NCBI GenBank assembly: GCA_949592205.1
Contig: CATIUR010000001.1
Location: 15,205,501 to 15,269,500, forward strand
Length of the DNA: 64,000 nucleotides
Direction: 5' to 3'
From: Helichrysum umbraculigerum
Lineage: Eukaryota; Streptophyta; Magnoliopsida; Asterales; Asteraceae
A program made the position numbers and the translations under genes. How positions within the stretch are numbered: the stretch's first letter is position 1; each line of letters begins with the position of its first letter. Below are positions 20,521-32,866 of the stretch, piece after piece. Below the pieces are notes generated by a model. The model did not search any database. It worked only from the letters and a program-made list of their open reading frames with translations, and was not told where the DNA came from.

Positions 20521-23369
20521 AGGATTTCGTCCTCGAAATCTAATCATACCCGATCCAAGCAAAATTTCATATAATCATATAAGACCTACATAAACAATAC
20601 AATTTATTGCTCATATCACGAATCACATACCCACAACATTTCCCACTAATGAACAATCCCATCATAATCCCATCACTTTTATGCAACAGCTATGTTATTC
20701 CTAAGTGAATTACCCTCACTTTCAATAATAACAGCTACTAGATACAATCGAAGTTCATCAACGATTAGCATGTACCACTCCACTGATTTCCTAATTTAAG
20801 ACATCAAACTAAGATGTATTTAACACATATCCATACTCAAATCACATATTGCGAACATAAACAAGGAAGTTTATTACATATCAATCACACATGATCTACA
20901 GATATTCAATCCAGTTCCATTAACCCAATAACTCCAATTTTGACGTATCGCTCCAATCATATAATTCCTTAAATGATTATAATTAGAAATTACAAGAGTA
21001 CTAGCATTAGTATAAACTAGCAACATACCGAGATCTTTAAGCCAATATAAATACTTATACTCTTTCCCTTTAACTTTAACAACGACAGCGTTTATAAAAC
21101 TACAAACTCATATCCATAATGAGCACTTAATTTAGATTATGCAAGTAACCTATTTGTTGGCATAAATCACACATAAGGATGAAATATCAATCATCTATCT
21201 CGCCGTAACTATTTATCTTCAGGTCATTTTCTATAGTTAAAACCATAACTATTTAATCATCACTGGACACTTTACTATACTAGCACACGTACCACATTAT
21301 CAAAGTATGCAAATCACTAGCACCTTTTCAACAATATTCACATATTAAATTAATTTTAGTTGATCTCTACTTAAACTCTTACATCATATAGCTTTTCTAA
21401 ATCATGATTCACCACGTCATCTATTCATTAGATATACAACAATACAGAAAATTTCCATGTAATTCGCACATAATGATAACAACATTATCATTTCAACAAT
21501 TTAAACCCTTATTCATCAAGGAACTAAATTTATATAACCCTTCATATATTAATAAACATAATAGAGGTCACATTTTAAAGGCATCACTATAGCTATATCT
21601 ATGCCCCTACTTAGCATCAATTCCATCTAACAAGATGCTAATACCACATCAACTAGTACTATGCCACCAACATAAGTACTACCACATTTCGATGCGCTAT
21701 TCATAAGCACATTTTTCCACTAAATCAATATCATATTGATTTCACATAGTAGACCTCTAAGTTGACTTGATTCATATTCCAACTTTTCTAGCTGCATTTT
21801 ATTACCTCATTATGCCATCATGCATATAATCACATACAAATTTTCACATAAATCTCAAGTAATAGAATATAATCATTAATTTCCATATTTTAACTATTAC
21901 TTTCATGGCAATAGCCCGTTTAATCGGCATCACTTCACATTTATTCCCTAAAATAGGCTACTTAGGCTATTAAAGTCTTTATTAAGCCGTCAACAAATAC
22001 ACATGTATTCATACCAATAGGTATTCAATTAATTACAAGTTAACCAACTCCGCATATTTCATTATTTCATAATATCTTTCATGATATTTCAATTCCTTTA
22101 ATCATTGACTTAACAATAAGATTGCACCTAACTGGGCAATAATCAAATTTTAATATAAGTAAGCATGGAAACACGAGATTTAAATCACAATTCTTAGATT
22201 AATGATTCAACCAATCATCAAAACACTTTGTGATTATTCCAAATCACGGCGCGTATCCTAAGAAATCACGGAGCAATTTCATACAATTGCAACTACGAAT
22301 CTACAACTAGCCAAAATAGTATTATTAAACAATCAATCCTTACACAAGCAAACAATTTACTTGATAACAGATAAGACACCAAGATTTGCACATACTTTCA
22401 TTATCCCATAATGAAAGTTTCCTTTCCACATTTTGGTTAGTAACCTATATTACAAACCGATTACTAATGAGTTTATACTCTTTACACACTCATGCAATAT
22501 ATTAAGATAAACTTAAACAATTAGCCAAGGTTCCATATCCTTTTACAACTCTTTTTAACTCATTTGGATCATCGATAACCCATTTTGACACTAATTGATC
22601 CTTTAAGGAAAAATTAAGTCACATATCAAAGCTAAATTTTACCTATGCTTGACCATTTCAATATCGTCGACTATTTGTCAACTTCAAATTAGACCAACTA
22701 ATTGGTGAACACTCTTAACCATTTTCCACAATCTTAGCTCGAACAAGCCCAATCACATTTAATTGATTTTATACTTTTTTTTTTTTATATATACACATAC
22801 AAATCAAAACTCACTACTACAATTTGACTCTCAAAGTCAACATACCAAACCTACATTTTATACCATTATGTCCTACTCCAATTCATATGTTTTATCTTAA
22901 GCACTTACGATAACACAATTTATGCTTTTAATCCGTAATGGATGGCATACTTTCTAATCTTTTAACTTAATACATTTCAAAGCGAACTTCTAACTCAATT
23001 GGGACACCATTTAGATCGCTTGGATAATACATTTTACTTATCACTTAAGTTTATCAATATTCTAACCTTTCATGGTTTAGGTTTAACCTTCATTAATAAC
23101 ATTTAATCAAAGCACTTAGGAGTACTAACAATTCCTTTTATAATATTTATAATCTTGATCTCGGCTTAATACAAGCCTTAACTCAATAGTGACCCATCTG
23201 GACACTACACAACCCGATAATGGTTAATCCAACCCAATTAATCACATAACGGTAATTTCAACAAAGCAACTTGAATATACACAGATTATCATATCAAGAC
23301 AAACACTAAACAATCAACGCAATACCATATTAAATTTCTACATCATATTTAATCTTAATGATACTTAGC

Positions 23370-23434
23370 AGCCTCAACAATTTCCTGTGACATAGCATAA
23401 TAGGGCAACGGTGATCAAGCGTTGCAATATTATG
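23370..23434 (-). other. Conserved leader motif in B
   Basis: On the minus strand it runs from CAACGCTTGATCACCG through CTATTATGCTATGTCACA to TTGTTGAGGCT. It aligns along its length with D (37309-37373) and E (57376-57440), although most of the interiors do not align by eye. It lies about 1 kb after the primer site. Confidence 0.75.
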
Positions 23435-24419
23435 TTCTTTCACATTTCACTTTCAGGCTACTTCTTATCATAATTACCTATGTTTATCCGAATTCTAAAA
23501 CATGCAATTTACTGCATCTTTTCATCATTTGATGTATTATCAAGTTTTATTGCTACCACATGCAATTAACCTAGAATTTACTTATTATCATCTCAAATTA
23601 AACTCATTGCTCCAAATTCATTTATCTCACATAAACAGTAATTATATGTTTACCATTGCAATGATTCATTATAAACAATTAATTTTAATTACTCGATTAA
23701 CCACATTATCGGAATTTCTACTTGCTTCTAATCACCTAACAATTAACCGCAGTTAATAACATATATATAATCATGTCATCATTTATACCATTAACTCATG
23801 TTAATATATTATTTACTAGTTTAGTCTTGACTAAGCACAATTACTTCTTTCTTAATCACGTAGACTATTTCACAATTCACATGTTTCATAAACATATTTA
23901 AACATTCCTTCATGGAATAATTATACTTTAAACAATTGCTACACAATTTCATTAACAAAGATTTATAGTATCACTTTTTATTCAATTCTCCATAAAGGAT
24001 CTTAAATCACACATTATTCAATGATCTCAACATATCCCTATGTATCCAAATTCATTCCAAATAATTTCTAGAGCAAACATCACGTTCGACCCTTCTGTTA
24101 TCACCTTATCATGTACTAACCACCAATAATTTTATAACTAGGAAACTTGGCTATTCTAACCAAATAATTTTTGTTAATAAACACATATCATCATAGCAAG
24201 TGGCAACTCGCATTAATTTAAATTCAAGAAAGTTTATCGTGAATTTACCTTATGGAGGAAAAGCCATGAGTACCGGTCGGTTACTCATCTCCTACCGTCT
24301 CTGCACCCAAAGAACGTCTCACAAAGTTTAAACGTTAGCACACAATATTCTAACCGATTCACCTACAGTGACCAATCCCGCACCTTGGAATGTTTGACCA
24401 ATACACCATAGATCTGGGA

Positions 24420-24441
24420 TTGAACATTTACCAATGTTCAA
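24420..24441 (-). promoter_or_regulatory. Post-PBS hairpin of B
   Basis: TTGAACATT and AATGTTCAA form a perfect 9-bp stem about 16 nt after the primer site. E has the equivalent stem with a G-U pair. Confidence 0.5.
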
Positions 24442-24456
24442 TTCACCCAAACCTAT

Positions 24457-24468
24457 GCTCTGATACCA
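24457..24468 (-). promoter_or_regulatory. Primer binding site of B (tRNA-iMet)
   Basis: The minus strand reads TGGTATCAGAGC, a perfect match to the plant initiator-Met primer site, 3 bases from the right LTR. Confidence 0.93.
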
Positions 24469-24471
24469 ATT

Positions 24472-26509
24472 TATAACAACCCTCATTTTCAATAGTCATT
24501 TTTTTTTTTTTAAACATGTCGGAAGCGTATATTAATTCAATACAACAAGGATTGCGCATATTAACATTTCAAAATGTGCAACCCCGATTACATACAATTT
24601 TTAATACCAAGTGATTTATTTAAGATTGGTTATTATATTAAAATCCATGACATAATTGTTTCAATCCAAAACATTTCCAAATAAATCAGAGAGTGGTGCC
24701 AAACATTCCTCCAAACCAAACTTCTAACAACCCACAATCATAAGCTAAACCTGCAAGAAGTTGGAAGGTGGGATTAGCACAAAGCTAAGTGAATAGATCC
24801 AAGGCTAACATTCTAACTCAGCTTAACACATGCCTATAACCAAGCAATGCACAAGCAACATAGAAGGATCGGTGGTCCTTGAGGTACCCTCATGCCGCGG
24901 ATGGTTCCCCAAGTAACACTTAAAACCAACTGACGGCCAAATCAGAGGTTAAACCGATAGTTTAGTACTATTACTACACACGACGCAATTTCAGTGTCCA
25001 ACACATGTACAAGGCACTTGCGAAGTCCTAGTAATAGTATCCAAACCCAACACATTAGTTGACCCCCACCAAATCAAATAGTCCACAACTATCATAGTAT
25101 GTAGGACGCCAATAATCAATCCAGGGTTAGCCATCATGCCAATATAATATTAATGCAATCATTGCAATAAACCAAAGTTACCCGTTGTAACCATGTTGTT
25201 ACAACTAACTTAGACTGAAAGTCCAAGATCCACTCACCCTTGAAGATTTCAATCTCCACTCAAAAGTCTAATGTTATTGAGTCTTCTCCATATCTGAGAA
25301 TCAAATCAAATACCAAGTCAGTAACTCGTTCATTATGATCAACTCATGTTATAATCATATAACATATTCAATGTATATCTTAAACTGCAATAACAATAAG
25401 TTATAAGATTGACCATTCTGTTTTCCGATTCTACCATCATGAAATTAACAGAACATCATCATGATAACTCAATTTACCACATCTAAACATGTATATAGAC
25501 TCACCATTCTACCTATCATGTTACCGCATTGCAGGTTACTAAGTCATATATACATATAACATATAAATCAGGAAACGAATTCGATTGAAAACTGGTTCTG
25601 CTGAAAACAGCCAAGGAGCCGCCGGCTGGGTCACCCGACCCGCCGAGTTTACCATTCAAGCCGCCGGGTTACCAACCAAGCCGCCGGGTGAATTAACTTT
25701 TTCACAAACAGTACAAAAATTCGTTTTAAAGCCTATAAGAACCGCCGGCTGGGGTGTCCCACCCGCCGGTTCCCATTGTATAACATAGAACCCGCCGGCT
25801 TGATCATCTGGAACAGCAGCAGCAGCAGATTATCAAACCCCAAACAACGAACCAAACCCTCCAAATCACAAATTCGAACATCATAACCGATTTTCAACAT
25901 CAAGTAATCTCAAATATCATCATATATCATGTTCTAGCAACAACTTGCTTCATCAAATCACAAATCCATGCATGATTATTCATTTAATCTAATTATTTCA
26001 AACCCTAACATATATATATACATATATTTGAAACAAATTAAACTTACAATCCAGATGCAACAAGTTGATGACGAAGATGCTAAGTAGTTAACCACGAATC
26101 CAAGCTTAATCGATTGGCAATGTTTTTCTCTTTTGATTTCTTAAATCTTCAAGTGTATGTGTGTGTTTTGCTTTGGAAGAAAAGAAAACCAAATGAAAGA
26201 AATGGGAAAGGTGGGGAGAGTTAGGTCGGCCTAACTCCCACCTACACACAATACAGTGCACAAATTATATCCGTTCTAAGTCTATTGCCTGGAACCTAGA
26301 AACCTTTTGCGAAAAATACGCTTTATTAAACTGATAACTACAGCAATGTAAAACAAATAATAATTCATTTAACACAATAAGTCATTTGACCATTTGACCT
26401 ATTTATTTCAGTTATCAAAATACACCAAGTATTTAGAATACAATTTAAATATCAGTTTAAAATAAAGAGATTAATGTATTTCTACTAGGCCCATTTCGAG
26501 GATGTTACA
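24472..26509 (-). repeat. Element B, 5' LTR (right)
   Basis: 2,038 bp, partner of 18444-20503. It carries the CCGGCGG-core array at about 25617-25801, shorter by one 21-bp segment than in the left LTR. It ends TGTTACA at 26509, followed by target duplication ACTGT. Confidence 0.92.
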
Positions 26510-26736
26510 ACTGTGGTCTCCAACCACAGTATAAAATGCCCGTATTTTTGTACTCGATCGTAATATAAATTTAATATTTTAAATTATAATCTTGTTTATA
26601 TTATTTTGAAATGATTTCGAATAAAAATATTTTACTTGAATTACAAAAATGTAATTTGGTTATAATTGTTTATAAAAATACAATTATTTAAAGTTTAAAT
26701 CCGGCGTGAAATTTGACTTTTTGACCGGGTGTTACA
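26510..26736 (-). repeat. Start of LTR H (minus)
   Basis: On the minus strand it begins TGTAACACCCGGTCAAAAAG at 26736, a typical gypsy LTR start. It continues to 26510 and, beyond B, into 18443-18262. It truncates an RPA1-like exon at 26737. A hairpin, CTGTGGT/ACCACAG, is formed when 18440-18443 and 26515 onward are rejoined, so B sits inside it. The other end of H is not in the window. Confidence 0.6.
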
Positions 26737-27643
26737 AAAAGCATGTGTCGCCTTGATTTTGGTGCACTTAAGGAAGTTTATCTTGTGCTCATGAGCCACA
26801 AGTAAATAGTTTCCATCGTTTGCCCCAACTTCAAATTTAGAAAGCTTTATAACAGAGCCCTGTTTTACAGAATCTTCAAATTCTAGGATCAAATTTCTCT
26901 TAACTATACCTTGGATCTTGTGTCCCTAAGCATATCAATGTATAAAAAATACCCAAAATTAGGACGTATTTTAGATTTTGCAACTAAATTGGCATACATA
27001 CAACAATTGAATGCATACATCAAGTAACAGATTGAGTACAATCATTAGTGATACTAAATTAAGTACATAAAACAACTAATATTACTATCTTTAAATTAAT
27101 ATTGGGGAAAAACTACTAAAAGCAAAACGTACAACAACTTAATGCATACATCAAGTAACTAAATTAAGTACATACAACAACTAATATTACTACCATTAAA
27201 TTAAGATTGGGAAAAAATAATAAAATCAAACACAATAAAACCCCTCAATCAAAATCGGCTCAATTAAAAAATATGATATATCAATGAGGTCACTATATCA
27301 AACGTTAGTAAAATTTCCCAATTATGTAAATTGTGTATCAATCAAACGTTGGATTTCACAGTTTTTAATCTTTTTTCTTTTCCATCTAATAGAAACCCTC
27401 AATCAAAATGGGCTCAATTAAATAATACGATTTATCAATCAACAAAATTAAAAGAAAAGAAAAACGTAGTAGCAGATTTTTAAAAAACTTACATGCTCAT
27501 TGGCAAACACCATGTCGATGGAAGCCACGGGTGTTAATCCTAAAATACTGCTTCCATATGTTGAGAACTTGCACTTTGATGGTTGAATTCTCAGACTCAC
27601 CATTGACGTCTCTAACACAGGTAAATAGAACGCTTGAAGCCAT
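26737..27643 (-). pseudogene. RPA1-like single-stranded-DNA-binding protein fragment
   Basis: Two exons on the minus strand encode an N-terminal OB-fold like that of replication protein A large subunits (RPA1/DUF223 type). Exon 1 is 27643-27493: ATG, then motifs IKVQVLNIWKQ and VASIDMVFANEH, with a perfect GTAAGT donor. Exon 2 is 26925-26737, after a TTAG acceptor, with HKIQGIVKRNLI and AHEHKINF. The intron is 567 bp. The frame changes once in exon 1, around the run AACACCCGTGG, and exon 2 runs straight into the LTR start of H. Both point to a pseudogene, though the frame change could be a sequencing error. RPA1-like genes are common in plants and are also carried by Helitrons; I see no convincing Helitron ends. 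Confidence 0.65.
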
Positions 27644-27814
27644 GGAAGATAAGTTTGCGAATTTAATTGAAGCTACTATTTTTTTTCCCGTGAAAAGGTT
27701 ATGCGATTTTGTTTCGTGAAAAGTTGATCGGAGGTTAAAGATATAGGAACAATATATAGGTTAAGAGGTAGGTGGTGTATTGTAAGTATAGTTGGATTCT
27801 TTAAGATTTTCTCT

Positions 27815-27825
27815 CTATATATAAA
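27815..27825 (-). promoter_or_regulatory. Possible TATA box of the RPA1-like gene
   Basis: The minus strand reads CTTTATATATA about 175 bp upstream of the ATG at 27643. In AT-rich DNA this is weak evidence. Confidence 0.25.
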
Positions 27826-28655
27826 GATCATAATCTATTTAATTTATTTATTATTTATTTCATTCATTTATGTTTTAATAAAATTGTAGCCCGAAGTACT
27901 TGAGGGAGTACGGATGTTTTACAAAAAAAATCGTTTTATTAACTAAATATATTAATATTTATTGATTTTTTATAAAATTTAAATAGTTATTATTAATTTT
28001 ATAAATAAAAAGGTGTTAAGTGTAACAATCATTAAACTAATCTTAATCGTTGGATCAAGATGGAAAAAAGCAATTAAGGGTTGAGTTTGCCCCAAGCTAT
28101 TTTGCTTTAAGTATATTTTATAGATTATATTATTAAGTTATATTTAAAATTGTTAGCATTTGCACTCATACGTACGATAAGTACTATTTGGAAGGTAATC
28201 CTACCATTAAATTAGTATTATTAATAATTTTATATTAAAAATAATTATGATAGATTTTTATTTAAATGGGTGGTCTAAAAATTTGGAAAAAATATTGAAA
28301 TAAAATCGGTTAGTATTATTTATATTTAATTTAATTGAATTTTAGCAATACCGTACTTGTTAATTAATTAATTATATTTATATGGAGGTAGTAAGTAAAC
28401 GTATATATTCATATTCATAATATTCATAGGAGGGCATGAATGTCAATTAGTTAGATTAGATGGAGGTGAGAGAGATTAATGATGTCATTAGGGTGAATAT
28501 TTGAATTCAATGGTAGGATTTTATTGGCTTACTTCCATCCAAGAGGTGAGATTTTTTTTAAGTGACTTAATGACATGCTAATGATGTCATTATAACTTTC
28601 TTATATTAGTAAAGGGGATGACAGTCAAGTTTATTACGTGGACACTAAAAAAGTC
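27826..28655. other. AT-rich intergenic DNA, no feature recognised
   Basis: Long A/T runs with no ORF of interest and no clear terminal repeats. I looked for Helitron-like ends here and found none I could support. Confidence 0.6.

Positions 28656-28702
<47 letters not shown>
28656..28702. repeat. (AC)n microsatellite
   Basis: About 23 uninterrupted AC units, followed by ATATAT. Confidence 0.95.
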
Positions 28703-28711
<9 letters not shown>

Positions 28712-28726
28712 CAAGTGTATATATAT

Positions 28727-29027
28727 GGGTTTAGTGTGTGGAAATGTAACAACGTATAGTCCAACATTCATAATATGTAACGAACTACTCGGGCTTCCAT
28801 TGTATGTAACGAACTTGTAATTTCTTCACATTTTATGTACTTTATTGTAATTTTTCACGTGTCAACTATATAAGATACCATGTGGCGTCCCTTAGAACCG
28901 TTAATCTAACCAAAATACATATAATGTAAATAAATTACAAGTTTAATACATACAATGTAAATTCGAATAGTTCGATACATACTATGAATGTCATATTATA
29001 GTTTGTTACATTTGCACATACTAACCC
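28727..29027. mobile_element. Foldback MITE, about 300 bp
   Basis: The left half (GGGTTTAGTGTGTG, ATGTAACAA, CATTCATAATATGTAACGAACTA) is mirrored by the right half read in reverse complement, giving arms of over 100 bp with scattered mismatches. There is no coding capacity. TA-rich sequence on both sides hides the target duplication. It nearly abuts the Mutator-like element. Confidence 0.75.
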
Positions 29028-29040
29028 ATACATATATATG

Positions 29041-30195
29041 GGTAAATTGCATTTTTTGTCCCTGTGATCTTGTCAATTCGCCCATTTTATCCTTATACTT
29101 TTTTTTCGCAGTGGTCATCCTCTAACTTGTTAAATTTCACAATTTTTGTCCTTCCGTCAATTTTCAATTAGTTTACATCGTTAAGTCATGATAAATGACC
29201 AAAATACCCTTCTTATTCTTCTTCACAGCACACTACCTAACCCTAATTTTATCAACCCCGATATAATCAGCATCAAACAAAACACTCAAATCATAAACCT
29301 TACAATTAAATTAGTACTTCAATTATAAATTAACAATTTTTGATTTCATTATATATTAAACACATACAAATACATTTACCTTTACATATAAAATATATGC
29401 TTTGACATAAATTTTGACCACATGATATGGGTAGCTAGAGATACTACAACTTGGCCAGAAAAACTCCAACAAGTCAACCGAATAACGTGAATACGCAAAT
29501 GACTTAAAAATGGTATAATAATTACAATTAACATACAACACACCACAACAATAATAAATTCCAAATTAAAAAATTATCATCATCGTAATCGATCCCGGAT
29601 CCTTGATTTTATTATCGTAACATCTAATTTAACAATGCTATAAAAAAACGAAGACAATCTAAAATACCTCCGGCACAAAAACTCCATTTTTTTTTCGAAC
29701 GGTCGCCGATTTGGATTCACGATTCCGGCGATTCCGAACTAGCAAATCTAGATCCAAACACATACCACAAACAACCTGAAAATCTAACCCAAAAATAACA
29801 GATATGATGTCCGTAGTGGTTCCGCAAGCCGTCATATGATGAGATCTGATCGAACATTAAGCGGATCTGATTGGGTTTTGTTGGAGATGGTGGCGATGTT
29901 GGGATATGAAATCTTTGTTTAGGGAGTTGATGTTTTTAGATGGTGAGTATGGGGATATGAAATCTGGAGCAGACAACAATCTTGGAGAAGGGGAGGCTGT
30001 GAGGTGAGAATGTCTAAAAAGCTGGAAAGGGTACTTTGGTCATTTAACATTGACTTAACGGTTGATTGTTAAGTTTACCAGAAAAAAGACCAATTATGCG
30101 AAAAATGATAAGTTCAGGGACGATTGCAGTGAAAAAAAAGTATAAGGATAAAACTGGCGAATTGAAAAAACCATAGGGACAAAAAATGCAATTTA

Positions 30196-30197
<2 letters not shown>
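29041..30197. mobile_element. Non-autonomous Mutator-like element
   Basis: 1,157 bp. The left end begins GGTAAATTGCATTTTTTGTC and the right end is its reverse complement. Similarity continues about 170 bp inward on each side, through the equivalent of AATTCGCC...TTATCCTTATACTTTTTTT and the block with GTTAAGTCA and AATGACCAAA. Long inverted ends suggest MULE. The 9-bp target duplication would lie in TA-rich DNA and is not decisive (29032-29040 and 30198-30206, one mismatch by eye). No transposase. The middle (about 29640-29900) is GC-richer and could be captured DNA, but I recognise no protein. Confidence 0.75.

Positions 30198-30242
<45 letters not shown>
30198..30242. repeat. (TA)n microsatellite
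   Basis: TA run beginning at the end of the Mutator-like element. Confidence 0.95.
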
Positions 30243-30246
<4 letters not shown>

Positions 30247-30264
30247 TCGGTTAGATGGAGAAAA

Positions 30265-30413
30265 AAATTCAGGTGGAGAATAGGAAGAAGCAATATGATT
30301 CAGAATTTTTATTAATATGATTCAACTTTTTATTACTTGATTTATAATAATAAAAAAATAATCATAGTAATAAAAATACTGAATCATAGCTTCTCTCTGT
30401 TCTCCATCTAATT
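30265..30413. repeat. Small inverted repeat (MITE-like)
   Basis: GGTGGAGAATAGGAAGAAGC...ATGATTCAG on the left is mirrored on the right by CTGAATCAT...GTTCTCCATCTAA, about 30 bp per arm with mismatches and an AT-rich centre. No coding capacity. Confidence 0.6.
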
Positions 30414-30448
30414 TTTCTTCTTTTTTATTCTGTTACTATATATATATA

Positions 30449-31424
30449 CAGGGGCGACTCCAGAAAAAAAATTCGAATGAGGGTGAAATTTAATAGTGTA
30501 CATTGAGTACGGTCACCGATACAATTTTTTTAATTGCTTCAACCGAAACTATTTTAGTTGTAGTTCAACATAAAATTCAAATTCTTAATCACATGGACAA
30601 AATATAACATATATTCATATATTAGCAACCAACAATATATATATACTCATAAGTCATAAGTTGCAACTATTTCGATCTTTTTACAAATTTTGATTCGAAA
30701 ATACTTATATTTAACATATTTATATCCTAAAACATGCATTATCATATGTACATTATGAAGAAAAATGAAAATTGTACACATCTCTGTTAATGATATTCAT
30801 GTCTGCCTTTTTTTATGAAAATATTGTAGATTACGAAGAAAAAAGAAAAATTGTACTTTAATTAACAATTATGCTGATTCAAAATAGAAGGAAGTAGAAA
30901 GGAAAAAATGAGTATTACATTAATTATATTATATACGATGAGAAAAAAAATACTCCTTAATAATGAAGGAAAAACCAGAAAAGATTAAAAATAAAATTTA
31001 TGCAACAAGTTAGGGAGGATTAAAAAAAAGATAAAAATTATGCGGATTCAAAATAAGAAGGAAGTCGAAAAGGAAAAAAAATGAGTATTACATTGATTAT
31101 ATATATACGATGAGAAAAAAATACTCCTTAATAATGAAGGAAAAAATATAAAGGATTAAAAACAACTAATGCAACAAGCTACGGAGGATTAAAAAAAAAA
31201 AGATAAAAAGATGCAATAAGAGAGGTTCAAACTTTGAACCTCTTGAATACACACTTACTTCCCCACCACTAGGTTAAATACACATATATTGTAATTATTT
31301 TAACTATTTTGTATTTATTCGTTATGGGAGCAATATGCAAATTATACCGAAATCTATAAAAAAAATCCAGCTCGTAAAAACTTGGTGGGGGCGGATGCCC
31401 ACATTGCCCCCACCCTAAAATCGC

Positions 31425-31429
<5 letters not shown>
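30449..31429. mobile_element. hAT-like non-autonomous element
   Basis: 981 bp with short inverted ends CAGGGGCGA and TCGCCCCTA, the form often seen in plant hAT elements. Both sides are TATATATA, so the 8-bp target duplication is uninformative. No transposase. Its interior holds a direct duplication (30867-31206). Confidence 0.6.
30867..31206. repeat. Tandem duplication of about 170 bp
   Basis: A unit from TTATGC.GATTCAAAATA through GAAGGAAGT, ATGAGTATTACAT, ATACTCCTTAATAATGAAGG and GGAGGATTAAAAAA occurs twice in a row (starts near 30867 and 31038), with small differences. It lies inside the hAT-like element. Confidence 0.85.

Positions 31430-31480
<51 letters not shown>
31430..31480. repeat. 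(TA)n microsatellite
   Basis: TA run directly after the hAT-like element. Confidence 0.95.
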
Positions 31481-31491
<11 letters not shown>

Positions 31492-32866
31492 GTGGTGGGT
31501 TAATATGAGAATTATACATCTTGGAAGAATGTAGGAACAAATCTGGATCACTCATTTCACTCAACAGAAGCCGCCTTTGTTCCGCTTCTTTCTGTTCCGG
31601 TCACCGATCAGCCTCTCATCTGAAATTTCTCTCTCTCTCTCGATCAAGCTTCACCTTTTCACCTCTGTTTTTATTGTTTTATTCCGGCAACCGTCACAAC
31701 TGTCGGTAGTAAATTTATTTGTACGAATTGTGTGTTTTTCCTGCCTTTCTTGCCAGTGATGATGCATGATGATGCAGCAACTAAAACAAAAATAATTGAG
31801 GTGCTTAACGTCCAAATGCGTTTTCTTTTTGGGGTTCCAACTCCCAAGTCTTGGTTGATGTCTCTTTCAACATGTTTGCAATTGGATTTTATTTGGTTTT
31901 CTTTAAACTAGTGTTTAAGAAACTAGTTGTGATTTATAATCATATGTTAAGGCTTAATAATCACATAATTTTTGTTGTTGTTGTGATTCTTAAGTTATTT
32001 CAAGTGATTAGCATTCAAATAATTATATGAAAAACTAAATAATCAATTATATATGTGATTATTCTAATATGTTATGTGATTATCATTAAAAAAAAACATC
32101 ACATTTAACTATTTTATGTGATTACCGAGGATGGTGTGATAATAAAAGATGAAAATAATAAAATCAAAACTTGGTAATCATATTTTATAACTAGTTAATC
32201 ACATACATTTTTGTGATTATTATACTATATTTTGTGATTATTCATCTCCATCTTCATCTTCATCTTCATTACATATAATGCATCTCCACCATATCTTAAT
32301 TTGGTACTCAACACACGGAAAAGACAATATTACCCTTGACTTATTTATAACATTTCCATTAATACCTCTATCCCATTATCAATTATCTATTAATACTTAT
32401 TCTCCACTAATTACAATTCCATTAATACCCCTATCCCATTATCTATTATTTTTAATTACTACTTATTCTCCACTAACTACACTTTTCATCTATCAAATAG
32501 TAAATCTACCTACTAATGTCTTTTTTGATTGGTTAAATATCAAAGTAGATACTTATAATGGGACATCCCAAAATAGTAATGTGGACATTTTAAATGGAAC
32601 GAACGGAGTACAATAGGTTTTTTTTTATAAAACATTCACTCGCACATCCATCCACCGTTACCACTTTCACCACTGCATTGCGCAGGTTATTGTACTAGTG
32701 TAGATAATTGATGGACGGAAATTTTAAAATAATATAATCACATTTTACAACTATTTAATCACGTGATTTATTGTGATTATTATCGGATTATGTTATGTGA
32801 TTATGATGGATGATTATATTTTTAGAGTCAAAAATAACTTTCTATATAGATCACATTTTACACTAA
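31481..32866. other. Non-coding DNA with many TGTGATTAT/ATAATCACA motifs
   Basis: 31900-32260 and 32720-32810 hold over a dozen copies of TGTGATTAT or its complement. Between them, 32560-32615 resembles the end of a Stowaway-type MITE (…GGACATTTTAAATGGAACGAACGGAGTA), but I could not define a matching left end. Short ORFs (31521-31759, 32278-32616) have no recognisable family. Confidence 0.5.

Larger units (their letters stand above)
20504..24471 (-). other. Element B interior, non-coding
   Basis: 3,968 bp of AT-rich DNA with short ORFs only (60-85 codons), none resembling gag or pol. Visible signals are the purine tract at 20506-20520, a block near 21950-22005 shared with element E, the leader motif at 23370-23434, the hairpin at 24420-24441 and the primer site at 24457-24468. 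Confidence 0.85.
18444..26509 (-). mobile_element. Non-coding LTR retrotransposon B (LARD-like)
   Basis: Two LTRs (18444-20503 and 24472-26509) flank a 3,968-bp interior with no retrotransposon protein. Orientation is minus: the primer site adjoins the right LTR and the purine tract adjoins the left LTR. Target duplication ACTGT occurs at 18439-18443 and 26510-26514. With these borders the LTR reads TGTAACATCC...GTTATA, ending TG...TA and not TG...CA. Lacking gag-pol, it would need proteins from another element. It is inserted in LTR H. Confidence 0.92.

Noticed and set aside
19590..25800. AGCCGCC in B and E as ethylene-response GCC-boxes
   Set aside because: The sequence matches, but it follows from the palindrome core and is absent from A and D units, so I do not call a regulatory site.
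27780..28640. Possible Helitron carrying the RPA1-like gene
   Set aside because: I could not find a TC start together with a hairpin and CTRR end.
32278..32616. 112-codon ORF
   Set aside because: Low-complexity, made of repeated LIPLSHY-like units from a DNA repeat, ending in a Stowaway-like end.
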